Below are positions 15,798 to 23,916 of a stretch of DNA of 56,488 nt, one piece after another. Each line of letters opens with the position of its first letter. The first letter of the stretch is position 1. A model generated the notes under the pieces. The model saw only the letters and a program-made list of their open reading frames with translations. It ran no database searches and was not told where the DNA came from. The DNA comes from Candidatus Poseidonia sp. (GTDB lineage: Archaea; Thermoplasmatota; Poseidoniia; Poseidoniales; Poseidoniaceae): positions 1 to 56,488 of the forward strand of contig JAUREO010000007.1 in NCBI GenBank assembly GCA_030827365.1. The letters are read 5' to 3'. Position numbers and translations under genes: made by a program.

Positions 15798-17123
15798 TCA
15801 AATTCGAAGATTTGCCTGACGGGCAAGTAAGTAAATTTGCATGCTCTGTTCAAGCATAGCAGCGTTGGCCCAAGCTTGATTAAAATCGGCTCCTACCGCA
15901 AAGGCACCGTGTCCTCGGACGACAACGGCCCGCATTCCGCCCTGTTGAAGAGCTTCTACGAGTTGTCGAAGATACTCATCTTGATCGATATCGTCTGGCT
16001 CAACGATAATGATTTTTCCAAGATTTTTCTGCCCAACCGCATCGATGGGTTGAACAAGAACGAGGTCTTTTTCACAACTTGCAGCGGTGGTGTAAGGCGA
16101 ATGCATTCGAATTGCTGCTGCTGGACCTCCGGTCACCATGCTCACCGTAGCCAGCACAACTTCAAATGAACGCCAATCAAGTGTCGCACCTCTCGGTGCC
16201 ATCCCACTACCCATATGACCAATACAGATGCTTCGTTCATCCATGGATGCCAACATGACCATGTGTTTTGTTGCTACCATGACCCCTGGTTGACCTGGGT
16301 GCAGCATAGCAAGACCGCCAAGATTTCCTCGAACCAAGTGATCTCGGTCGAGTTGTTTACCAAGACGAACAAAATCGTTAACCAAATGGCCTGCAATCAC
16401 AATGTTTCCTTCAACAACGGGTGGCATATTTGGTTGTTCAAGGTCCTTGATGACCTCAACCGCACCTTGTAATGCCCCCTCCAATCGTTGAACTTCGGCT
16501 TCAAGCAATTGAACGGCTGGTGTTTGCTCCACGGGTTCAGGTTGAGGTGACTGTCCTTGTTCAGGTGCAGACTCTTCAGAGGGTGCTTCAACAGGTGCTG
16601 CTTCAGTTTCATCAGCAGCATCTGGCGTCGGATGTTCTTGAACACTCTCTTCAACATGCTCCGGAATGGATTCTTCTGCAGGTTGCTCTTCGTCAGCGGG
16701 GTCCTCTTGAATTTCGCTTGACATTTCAACGACGGACACTTCTGTTTCTTCAGAGAAAGTTAGGTCGGATGGTGGTTCAATGGATGGTGGGCCTGATGGT
16801 GGGCTACTTGGTGGGCCTGAAGGAGGGCCTGAGGGTGGGGGGCTACGTGGTGGGCCAGAAGGAGGGCCTGAGGGAGGGGGGCCGCTTGGTGGGCCAGAAG
16901 GTGAACTCTCTTCGGGTGGTTCATTCTGTGCTTCCTGGGCATGCTGTTCGGAATCGAGTTCAGTAGCAGAAGGTTTATGTTGGCTTGCTCCATCATCAAC
17001 ATTGCCAATTTCATGATCTTCTTCAATCTCATCAGCTGCACCAAATGCACTTCCCATCATAGCATCAAGATGAGCTAATTCCTCTTCTTCTCGTGATTTT
17101 TCTGAAGAGCTTTTGTTTGCCAC
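15798..17123 (-). CDS. Proline-rich acidic protein with C-terminal class II aldolase-like domain
   Basis: The 441-residue protein starts at GTG 17123. Residues 1-65 are charged; 70-115 are a Ser-Gly-Pro-Pro repeat; 120-210 are acidic, rich in Glu/Pro/Ala; a coiled-coil-like helix (VQLLEAEVQRLEGALQGAVEVIKDLE) spans about 205-230. Residues 240-441 resemble the class II aldolase/adducin fold: NDFVRLGKQLDRDHLVRGNLGGLA, then IRMHSPYTTAAS, and VVVRGHGAFAVGADFNQAWANAAMLEQSMQIY. In FucA-type aldolases the zinc site needs an H-x-H pair, a downstream His and a catalytic Glu. Here one His of the pair is Met-His-Ser only and the Glu is not evident, so catalysis is doubtful. The proline-rich part suggests an adaptor role. 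It is upstream of the ubiquitin-like gene. Confidence 0.75.
   Translation of the reverse strand: MANKSSSEKSREEEELAHLDAMMGSAFGAADEIEEDHEIGNVDDGASQHKPSATELDSEQHAQEAQNEPPEESSPSGPPSGPPPSGPPSGPPRSPPPSGPPSGPPSSPPSGPPSIEPPSDLTFSEETEVSVVEMSSEIQEDPADEEQPAEESIPEHVEESVQEHPTPDAADETEAAPVEAPSEESAPEQGQSPQPEPVEQTPAVQLLEAEVQRLEGALQGAVEVIKDLEQPNMPPVVEGNIVIAGHLVNDFVRLGKQLDRDHLVRGNLGGLAMLHPGQPGVMVATKHMVMLASMDERSICIGHMGSGMAPRGATLDWRSFEVVLATVSMVTGGPAAAIRMHSPYTTAASCEKDLVLVQPIDAVGQKNLGKIIIVEPDDIDQDEYLRQLVEALQQGGMRAVVVRGHGAFAVGADFNQAWANAAMLEQSMQIYLLARQANLRI
16774..16906. repeat. Ser-Gly-Pro-Pro coding repeat
   Basis: A purine-rich stretch built of units such as GGTGGGCCTGAA and GGAGGGCCTGAG encodes about nine SGPP/SPP units on the minus strand within the aldolase-like protein. 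The strong G/C strand bias makes several false ORFs on other frames here. Confidence 0.8.
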
Positions 17124-17155
17124 GACAACCTACCCGTTTCACCTAATTGGCGCGT

Positions 17156-17164
17156 CTTAAATAG
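17156..17164 (+). promoter_or_regulatory. TATA-like box of tRNA-Asp
   Basis: CTTAAATAG is centred about 31 bases upstream of the mature 5' end of tRNA-Asp, in the short gap after the divergent aldolase-like gene. Confidence 0.5.
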
Positions 17165-17190
17165 CGGTTGCGCTCCCGATGTTTGCTACT

Positions 17191-17262
17191 GCCCGCTTGG
17201 TGTAGAGGTTATCATGCAGGATTGTCATTCCTGCGACCCGGGTTCAATTCCCGGAGCGGGCG
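17191..17262 (+). tRNA. tRNA-Asp (GTC)
   Basis: Acceptor GCCCGCT pairs with AGCGGGC, the anticodon arm is CAGGA-TTGTCAT-TCCTG with anticodon GTC, and the T arm is CCGGG-TTCAATT-CCCGG. The discriminator is G at 17262; the following CCT is not a full CCA. No intron. The stop codon of the convergent membrane-protein gene begins two bases beyond the tRNA. Confidence 0.95.
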
Positions 17263-17263
17263 C

Positions 17264-18100
17264 CTATTCCTCCTCAGAACTTTTCCCCATTTGCAACGGT
17301 TTCATCGGCATGAGAAACCACAACAATGGAAAGATGTACAAAGTTTGAATATTTTTTCCGACTTCAAAAGAAAAGGTTGATTGAAATTCGATAAAACTCG
17401 CCGAGTATAGTGTTGCTGCCTCTTCGATGCTCGAATTTCTTGCTTGCTCAACCTCATGCTTGGACACGAGACCAAGGTCATAACCTGAATAAGATGATTC
17501 AACCGATATTCCTCTCGTGGTCATTTTCCAATCGGCATGAACGGTTTGGTGCAGAAGTGAATCTTCAACATCGTTGCTTGAAAAATTCTCAAACGCAATA
17601 TTTTGACCAGAGCCCGCGCCTAAATCGAGAATGTAAAGCGACGGAAATACAATGAAAAAGAGGACAAGAAGCCAACAAAAAAGTGAATACACAACGGCAT
17701 TTGAAAAGCGAAACGAGGTCAAAAAGAGCCCATGTGCAACAACGAATAAAAACAGAGATGTCACGATGAGCACACGGCCAATGTGAGTATAATCAATCGT
17801 TGATTCTTGTTTCTCGTCTTGCGATTCAACGGGCTGTTGTTGTTCAAGACTCGTGTCATTTCTTGAAAATGAGTACACAAAGAAGGATGTCGCTTTCTCC
17901 ATGTCAACATCGATGTAGGTTTGCTTTGAGTCGACAACAATCAGGGCATGGATTTCTGTCGGGGCTGGCTTTCCTTCTTCGTACACTCCATCGAACTGGA
18001 CAACTGTCCAAGCACTCATGTACACATGCACCGCTAATAGGAGTGCTAATCCGCAACTCAAATACACAAACCAACGCTGAGACGAAAGACGCAGTTGCAC
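17264..18100 (-). CDS. Membrane protein, 278 residues, unknown
   Basis: The protein starts at GTG 18100 and has an N-terminal membrane segment (about 10-32), a 70-residue extracytoplasmic loop, two adjacent membrane segments (about 105-125 and 133-155), a second loop of about 90 residues, and a last hydrophobic segment near 248-262 with a short acidic tail. This four-span layout with two outer loops occurs in several uncharacterised archaeal proteins; no family is recognised. The gene is 25 bases behind the start side of the tail of the 917-residue surface protein and runs in the same direction. Confidence 0.75.
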   Translation of the reverse strand: MQLRLSSQRWFVYLSCGLALLLAVHVYMSAWTVVQFDGVYEEGKPAPTEIHALIVVDSKQTYIDVDMEKATSFFVYSFSRNDTSLEQQQPVESQDEKQESTIDYTHIGRVLIVTSLFLFVVAHGLFLTSFRFSNAVVYSLFCWLLVLFFIVFPSLYILDLGAGSGQNIAFENFSSNDVEDSLLHQTVHADWKMTTRGISVESSYSGYDLGLVSKHEVEQARNSSIEEAATLYSASFIEFQSTFSFEVGKNIQTLYIFPLLWFLMPMKPLQMGKSSEEE

Positions 18101-18125
18101 ACTGAGTCCTCAGATTCATTGTTGA

Positions 18126-20879
18126 TTATTCTTCGTTTTTGCCACGTCGTCCGACAATGAATGCTGCACCAAGGATGCACAAGAGGCTCAAAGGTGACAA
18201 GAATGGCAAAAGACCTGCGTCTTCCGCTGCTTCTTCGGCAGTATTGTCTCCGTTCTCGGTTTGGGTTTGATCGTCGTCTTGACCGAAATCGAGGTTTGAT
18301 GTATCAACACCAGCGTTTTGTAACGCCTGCTCGAGAGCATCAAAGTCATAGGTCGAAGTATCAACAATATCGGCTAATTCTGTCGATTCGGCCATGATTT
18401 GTTGTGCATTCATCGCTTCAACGCCAGTGATGTATCGAATACTCACATGAGCTGGAGCATCGCTGGAATATCCTGCGGTTTCAGGGCCGGTAAGAATGTA
18501 CCAGTCGCCATTTGCATCCATCACATACACACCAACACCAACGACGGTTGCATGTTGATTGCTCCACATTGGAGCCCACATTCCATCCTCGTATGGGAAG
18601 TCCTCGGCGACAATGTCGCCAAGTCGGTCCTCGAGGTTCATTGCAAATGTTTCGAGCACGTTAGGGAAATTGGAATCAGCAAGCGCTTCGATAACCGTCA
18701 CTAATCGGTCACTGGGTTCAGGTTCTTCTTGAGCGGTTGAACACACGAAAAGGGACTGGTATGATTGTCCCGCATCGGCATCTTGCAAAGAGACATCGAA
18801 ACAATATTCACTTTCTTCAGGAGCAATGAATTCGTAGTAATAGTCATTTTCTTCTTCACCCAGGAGCATTGATTCGGTTTCGACGGTATTTCCAAGTTCA
18901 TCGAAGACTGTGAACACGAGATTGGTTTCAGGGAATGTGCTTGAGTCACCGTCCGCACCCACCCAAGCATTCACGCTCAAGGTCATGTCGTTGTTTCTTG
19001 ATTCCGCAGAATACAATTTGTGGCCAAACCATTGGGACGAACATGGTGCATTTGCGTTGGAACTAAGCGTTCCAAATTGTCCAGAAAAAGTTGCCATCAT
19101 ACAATACTCATTGTCTCCGACATCCATGTCGACCGGAATTATGCCAGAAGAATACAAGTAGTCGCTGTACAAATAATCTTCACAGAGTGCATGATATGAA
19201 GAGCATAACATGTTGGATTCAGTGTACGCTGGACTTCCATCGACATACATTGTGATGTCAAGTTCAAACAATTCGACGCCTTCATCAAACCCATTTTCAC
19301 AGTCAAATTCACCATCGTTGACAAATGAAAACAACACTGTTGTTCCATCATCACAGTCAAACAAATCAGAAGGATCGGTTGATTCATCACTACCATCGGT
19401 ACAGTCTGCCTCACCATCGTTGGCCCAAGACCAATAAATTGTATCACCGTTAGCACACAAGAATTCGAATTCGCTGTATGTGCCTGCTGGCAAATCGTTA
19501 CTGATATACCATTCAAATTCACCGTAGGTGGATATGTAACCATTTACTGCAAGGTCGGGTTCATCTGAGCCATCCGAACAGTCTTCTTCACCATCGTTGT
19601 AATACCATTGGTAAATTTCTTCTCCATTGTCGCACATCCAATATTGTGTATATTCTTGGTCGTCCCAAATGCTAGCGTATGAGGAATCGTCGGAACTGTC
19701 AAGACCATCAAGCCAACCAAACAAGCCATCTTCTGCAAGAAGGTTGTCTTCAAGGTCCTCTGAAATCGTCTCACCAAGATCAACCGATACGCCAGCGATG
19801 GTCGCTCCCATCATATTGAACATGAGTGGTTGACCCGGAGGGCATGATTCACACACACTCACCGAAGTGGATGAGTCATCGCCTAGGTCAACGGACAACG
19901 AAGTACCGTGGATAAAGTCAAGATTCCCAGGGAATTCGGTGCTGAATGTACCAGCATTGGACAATTCATCTGAAACACTGACGTCAAATTGTCCCTCGTC
20001 GAGTCCGAAATCTTGAGTAGGCATCCCACTCAATGAAAAGGAGTAATCAACGGTTGCAGAGTAATCTCCTGAAACTTCGCCACAGTCATCGTGCATCCAA
20101 ATCTCATCGTCCCACAGGTCGATATATCGTTCTTCATCACAGACCCAATAAATGTCATTGCCACTCGAAAAATCAGCATACAAAGTGCTCGGTTCACCAA
20201 GCCTCCACTCGGATTGAGCTCCTTGGATTTCATAACCCAGTTCAATGGCTGCGTTGAAATCCACTGGTACTTGTTCGCCACCGCCTTCAAGCAGAACATC
20301 AATGCTCAGGCTTGCATCAAATTCAACATTCATAACAAAATCAAGGTCAGAGCCGATCAAGTTGCTATCGGTGTCAAGATACTCTGTATACACCATGTCG
20401 ACGGTCAAAACCTGTTCCATATCGGTCTGAATATCGATATCAAATGAAGTGGGGTCCTGACCAAAGGTTTGTTCATTCCAATCTGTCAACAGTATGCCCG
20501 TGACCAACATTCCGTGGCGAAGGGTGACATCGTTAGTTCGACTCCATACATCTACATCGTTTCCGTACTTGTCTTGGATGACTTGAGGTGACATGTCTTC
20601 AGTGTAGTGGACATAAACATTTGAGCTACCGGAGTTGATTTGAGCAATATCCAAATTGAATCCAGCATCATCTGCTGCCCCCATAATTTCAAGGAAAATT
20701 TCATTCAAATTGATGCCGGTGAAATTTTCCAAATCATTGTCAATGCTTGCCCAATCATACTCTACGCCGTAATAATATTCTGTATCACTCGAGGTTTGAC
20801 CGGATGCCGCTGGGGCAACAACGGAGCAGACGAAAAGAGCGGTGAGCAGAACTGAAAGTTTGGTTTTTCGTGTTTCCAT
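18126..20879 (-). CDS. Large secreted surface protein with three LDL-receptor-A-like repeats
   Basis: The 917-residue protein has a signal peptide (residues 1-27, ending AASG), a long acidic beta-rich ectodomain and a C-terminal anchor: LLPFLSPLSLLCILG followed by a hydrophobic stretch and RRGKNEE, like a sorting/anchoring tail. Three 25-residue repeats start at about C416, C475 and C509 and share C-x-N/D-G-x-x-I/V, N-D-G-E-x-D-C-x-D/N-G-x-D-E. The last part matches the calcium-binding D-C-x-D-G-S-D-E of LDL-receptor class A modules, but with two Cys per repeat instead of six. A related C-D-E-E ... D-D-C-G stretch occurs near residue 240. It is probably a cell-surface adhesin or binding protein that needs calcium. 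A TATA-like box is about 28 bases before the ATG. Confidence 0.85.
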   Translation of the reverse strand: METRKTKLSVLLTALFVCSVVAPAASGQTSSDTEYYYGVEYDWASIDNDLENFTGINLNEIFLEIMGAADDAGFNLDIAQINSGSSNVYVHYTEDMSPQVIQDKYGNDVDVWSRTNDVTLRHGMLVTGILLTDWNEQTFGQDPTSFDIDIQTDMEQVLTVDMVYTEYLDTDSNLIGSDLDFVMNVEFDASLSIDVLLEGGGEQVPVDFNAAIELGYEIQGAQSEWRLGEPSTLYADFSSGNDIYWVCDEERYIDLWDDEIWMHDDCGEVSGDYSATVDYSFSLSGMPTQDFGLDEGQFDVSVSDELSNAGTFSTEFPGNLDFIHGTSLSVDLGDDSSTSVSVCESCPPGQPLMFNMMGATIAGVSVDLGETISEDLEDNLLAEDGLFGWLDGLDSSDDSSYASIWDDQEYTQYWMCDNGEEIYQWYYNDGEEDCSDGSDEPDLAVNGYISTYGEFEWYISNDLPAGTYSEFEFLCANGDTIYWSWANDGEADCTDGSDESTDPSDLFDCDDGTTVLFSFVNDGEFDCENGFDEGVELFELDITMYVDGSPAYTESNMLCSSYHALCEDYLYSDYLYSSGIIPVDMDVGDNEYCMMATFSGQFGTLSSNANAPCSSQWFGHKLYSAESRNNDMTLSVNAWVGADGDSSTFPETNLVFTVFDELGNTVETESMLLGEEENDYYYEFIAPEESEYCFDVSLQDADAGQSYQSLFVCSTAQEEPEPSDRLVTVIEALADSNFPNVLETFAMNLEDRLGDIVAEDFPYEDGMWAPMWSNQHATVVGVGVYVMDANGDWYILTGPETAGYSSDAPAHVSIRYITGVEAMNAQQIMAESTELADIVDTSTYDFDALEQALQNAGVDTSNLDFGQDDDQTQTENGDNTAEEAAEDAGLLPFLSPLSLLCILGAAFIVGRRGKNEE

Positions 20880-20900
20880 AAAGCGGTGACTTTTCCATTA

Positions 20901-20911
20901 CCACTTAAATG
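20901..20911 (-). promoter_or_regulatory. TATA-like box of the 917-residue surface protein
   Basis: The minus strand reads CATTTAAGTGG, centred about 27 bases before ATG 20879. This spacing predicts a leaderless or nearly leaderless transcript. Confidence 0.5.
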
Positions 20912-20924
20912 CTTTGAAGAATGC

Positions 20925-21509
20925 TCATCTCGATAATGCACAGACACGAACAAAATTTTCAAACATCTCTTTTCCAAATTCGGAATCGTTCACCTCTGGA
21001 TGAAACTGCAGGCCGAATCTTGTACCTTGCTCATTTTCCATCCCTTGAACGAGGCATGATGGGCTTCTTGCAGTGACAAAGAAACCTTTTGGCACAACAT
21101 GGACTTCGTCGTTATGGGACTCCCACACCATCTGTTTCTCTGGAGTTCCTGCAAAAAGAGTTCCTCCGCCTTCAACAAGTTCAATCTCCATCGCTCCAAA
21201 TTCAGGTTCGGGCGATTCGCGGGCATCTCCGCCGTAATAACGTGCCATGAATTGATGGCCAGCACAGATGCCTAAAATTGGGATATCGAGTTCAAGAAAT
21301 GCCGCACAATTGCCTAATTCTCCTGAGAGCCCAATGCGTGCTGCCCCTCCCGAGAGAATCAGTCCGTCGAGGTCACGCAATTCATCGACCGGGGTTGTGT
21401 TCTCAATGATTTGAGAATCGACTTTGAGATACTTGAGCATTCTCCATTCTCTGTGGGTCCATTGGCCTCCGTTATCCACCACATCGATGACGAGAGGGGC
21501 GTCGGACAT
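20925..21509 (-). CDS. guaAA: GMP synthase, glutamine amidotransferase subunit A
   Basis: The 194-residue protein is a class I glutamine amidotransferase: DVVDNGGQWTHREWRML at the start, ILSGGAARIG, the nucleophile C82 in GICAGHQ, and the His-Glu pair (H170, E172) in LQFHPEV. Archaea commonly encode the GMP synthase amidotransferase and ATP-pyrophosphatase domains as separate proteins, and the length and SHNDEV block fit subunit A. It supplies ammonia for XMP to GMP conversion. No subunit B gene lies in the window. A different small amidotransferase is less likely. Confidence 0.9.
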   Translation of the reverse strand: MSDAPLVIDVVDNGGQWTHREWRMLKYLKVDSQIIENTTPVDELRDLDGLILSGGAARIGLSGELGNCAAFLELDIPILGICAGHQFMARYYGGDARESPEPEFGAMEIELVEGGGTLFAGTPEKQMVWESHNDEVHVVPKGFFVTARSPSCLVQGMENEQGTRFGLQFHPEVNDSEFGKEMFENFVRVCALSR

Positions 21510-21588
21510 TGTTGCTCAAAAAAGCGTGAAGGAAGACGAGTCATGAACATACCGATGGGTCAAAGAGGAAGGGGTGAATCGGATAATC

Positions 21589-22653
21589 ATGGGCAGAAGA
21601 GGAGTCGTTGCTTGTTTTGTCCTTGTCCTGATGGTCTCAGCCGTTCCAACTTCTTCAGCGTGTGAAACAGAAGTCGCCAATGCCTTTCAAGGAAAATTTC
21701 CTTCACCCACAGGCATATCACCAAACAAAGATGATTCGATTCGCGAATCGGTTCGGTTAGCAAAAATCGGACAGAATGTTGCACGTGAAATGCTTTGGCA
21801 GGTCCTCATGGGTGCGAATTTGACTGAAGCACAAGTCAAAGTTCAAATCGATAGGGCACTGATAGAAAATGGTAGTAATCCAGACTGGCCATCGTTTGGA
21901 ACCATTGTGGCCGCAGGCGAGAACGGAGCAATACCTCACGGCGACCCCATCAACGACGGGGCAGGGCCACGAGTGATTCAACCAGGAGATGTGGTCGTGG
22001 TTGACCTTGGTGCAAGAGTCAATGACTGGGTTAGTGATGTGACGCGAACCTACGTCGTGGGTGGAACCACAAACGCCACCATCATCAAAGCCTACATGGC
22101 CGTGTACGACGCCCAGAACCTAACCTTCCCACTTATTGAAGCGGGCACCCCAGCATGGGTGCTTGACGATATTGCACGAACCCATATCGAAGAACAAGGC
22201 TTTGGTGACAATTTCATTCATTCTCTCGGACACGGTTTTGGCGTCTGCGTCCATGAGCCACCGCTCCTATCAAGCGGAACCGACGACCCATTGTTCGGAC
22301 TTTCGTACAATCAGCAACCATTGATGGCTTACGATGCCGTCACCATCGAACCCGGTATCTATCTGGATGGATGGTTCGGTATTCGAATCGAAGATGATTT
22401 TCTCGTCAATACCGATGGTCATGAATTCATGACTGAAGATTTACCACGCGACCTTGATTGGTTCATGATCACAAAGGATGACTATGACCTATCCAACGCT
22501 TGGACACCGCAAAACACCGAATCAAATGAGGATGATAACGCCCTTCCAATGCCAGTTGGTCTGGTCGAGATTGTAGCATTACTCGGTGTCGCTGTTTGGC
22601 ACCGCGGTCAAGAGGATGAAGAATTCATTGAGACATCCGATGATGCGTCGTGA
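21589..22653 (+). CDS. Secreted/anchored M24 metallopeptidase (Xaa-Pro aminopeptidase-like)
   Basis: From ATG 21589 (354 residues) the protein has a signal peptide (MGRRGVVACF to SSACE), then a pita-bread metallopeptidase domain. Five metal ligands are visible: Asp in VVVDLGARV, Asp in SDVTRTYVV, His in HSLGHGFGVCVHE, Glu in IEPGIYL and Glu in IRIEDDF. The family removes N-terminal residues, often before proline. The C-terminus has a hydrophobic segment (VGLVEIVALLGVAVW) then an acidic tail, so it may stay membrane-bound facing outward, feeding on environmental peptides. A GTG at 21574 is an alternative start; GGAAGGGGTG precedes the ATG by 12 bases. Its 3' end overlaps the convergent zinc-ribbon gene. 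Confidence 0.9.
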   Translation: MGRRGVVACFVLVLMVSAVPTSSACETEVANAFQGKFPSPTGISPNKDDSIRESVRLAKIGQNVAREMLWQVLMGANLTEAQVKVQIDRALIENGSNPDWPSFGTIVAAGENGAIPHGDPINDGAGPRVIQPGDVVVVDLGARVNDWVSDVTRTYVVGGTTNATIIKAYMAVYDAQNLTFPLIEAGTPAWVLDDIARTHIEEQGFGDNFIHSLGHGFGVCVHEPPLLSSGTDDPLFGLSYNQQPLMAYDAVTIEPGIYLDGWFGIRIEDDFLVNTDGHEFMTEDLPRDLDWFMITKDDYDLSNAWTPQNTESNEDDNALPMPVGLVEIVALLGVAVWHRGQEDEEFIETSDDAS

Positions 22654-22783
22654 TGGTGCCGCAAACTTTGCACCACACTGTCGTACCCGAGCGTCGAGGC
22701 ATAACGCCAGTGATGTCGATGCTTGATCCACATTGGCATTGTACGATGTTCTCCATGAACAAGGGCAGTTCGCTCTGCTTCAT
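22625..22783 (-). CDS. Small zinc-ribbon protein, 52 residues
   Basis: From ATG 22783 (MKQSELPLFM) the protein has Cys pairs CQC and CKVC and a His-His near the end (TTHHRMSQ), suggesting a small zinc-binding fold. The start is four bases behind the stop of trm5, so the two are likely co-transcribed, and the 3' end overlaps the M24 peptidase gene by 29 bases. Function unknown. A start at 22756 (MENIVQ) is also possible. Confidence 0.6.
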   Translation of the reverse strand: MKQSELPLFMENIVQCQCGSSIDITGVMPRRSGTTVWCKVCGTITTHHRMSQ

Positions 22784-22787
22784 CAAG

Positions 22788-23879
22788 TCAACGATTCGAA
22801 CGAACGCAAACCTCGAGAGTATACGAGGCAAACACCTTGGCAAGTGAATAACCTTTCACGTCGTGAATGTCAATGTTTTCGACCATTGCTCCTGCCTCGT
22901 TGCACACCTTTTCGAGTCGTTCAGACAAGTGTTGCAATTCATTCCTTTCAAGAATCGTCCAACCACGGATGAGTGAGGTCTGGTCGACCACGAGGCACGA
23001 AAACAAGTGCGGGAGATGGTTGATACTCTCGTGTGGTAAATTGACGAGCAACACGTCAACTGTGTGTTTTATCTCTTCACTTTGGGCAAGTGCTCTTGCA
23101 TCCTCACAGCACACCTTCGATGGCGACATAGCATGACTTCGCCTTGAGAAACGTTCAATGTTGAGGCGAAGAAGTTCTACGGCCTTAGGGTTAAGGTCAT
23201 TGGCGATATAGCCTGAAAGTAAGTCGCGGTGGAAAAGAAGGCCGAATGACGGGCCTACGCCAGCGTATAAATCTGCAACCACCACCTTTCGCTGCTTCTT
23301 GTTGACGAGAGCCTCAATGCACTCGCAGGTCACTTCTCGTTCGTGGGATAATCTTGATGAATAATAGGCTACACCGGGATTGGTATAGATCTCAAGTCCG
23401 TGTTCCTTGACAGTTGTTTGAGTGGATGTTGAGCCATCTCTCGAGGCGACAATGGTCAAATCTCGTACGCGGAAATCACCTTGAACACCATCATCCGCGC
23501 ACACAAGTCGGATGTTGTTGAAATGGTCAAGCATGGCCTTTGCAATGATTTCTTTGTACATGTCCTGCTCGAATTTAACCATCAGAATATCACCTTGCTT
23601 CTCAAAACTTGCTGGCCATGTTTCAGCGGGAACATTAGCATATTGCGCAGGGATGTGGTCGGTGTACCTCAGTGCTTGAGGAGTCTTATCTTCAACCACG
23701 AGAATTCGATGACCTTGCCAAACCTCTGCGTCGCTTGGGGGAGCGGTATCATTGAGAGGTATACCCCTTTGGCCATCCTCGAAACGATGGATGGAGAGGC
23801 CAAGAAACAACCACCCTTCTGCCCTGCATTGTTCAATCCACATTTGGGTGGATTTGCTCGGCACACTCAAAAGTCGCAT
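22788..23879 (-). CDS. trm5: tRNA (guanine-37-N1)-methyltransferase Trm5
   Basis: The 363-residue protein has a class I SAM-binding domain with VADLYAGVGPSFGL (motif I), ANDLNPKAVELLRLNI (motif II) and the catalytic-type NLPHESINHLP (motif IV), preceded by YYSSRLSHERE which matches the F-S-x-R-x-x-x-E-R block of Trm5. It methylates N1 of guanosine 37 in tRNAs, which prevents frameshifting, and in archaea also starts wyosine synthesis. The N-terminal 100 residues fit the D1/D2 domains. It is divergent from dph5 with a 37-base gap. Confidence 0.88.
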   Translation of the reverse strand: MRLLSVPSKSTQMWIEQCRAEGWLFLGLSIHRFEDGQRGIPLNDTAPPSDAEVWQGHRILVVEDKTPQALRYTDHIPAQYANVPAETWPASFEKQGDILMVKFEQDMYKEIIAKAMLDHFNNIRLVCADDGVQGDFRVRDLTIVASRDGSTSTQTTVKEHGLEIYTNPGVAYYSSRLSHEREVTCECIEALVNKKQRKVVVADLYAGVGPSFGLLFHRDLLSGYIANDLNPKAVELLRLNIERFSRRSHAMSPSKVCCEDARALAQSEEIKHTVDVLLVNLPHESINHLPHLFSCLVVDQTSLIRGWTILERNELQHLSERLEKVCNEAGAMVENIDIHDVKGYSLAKVFASYTLEVCVRSNR

Positions 23880-23916
23880 CGGATTCGGAACGGCTACGAG
23901 TGTCGGAGGTTTAGCG

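Noticed and set aside
16472..17016. Plus-strand ORFs rich in Gly/Arg
   Set aside because: They are the antisense of the SGPP and acidic coding repeat of the aldolase-like protein.
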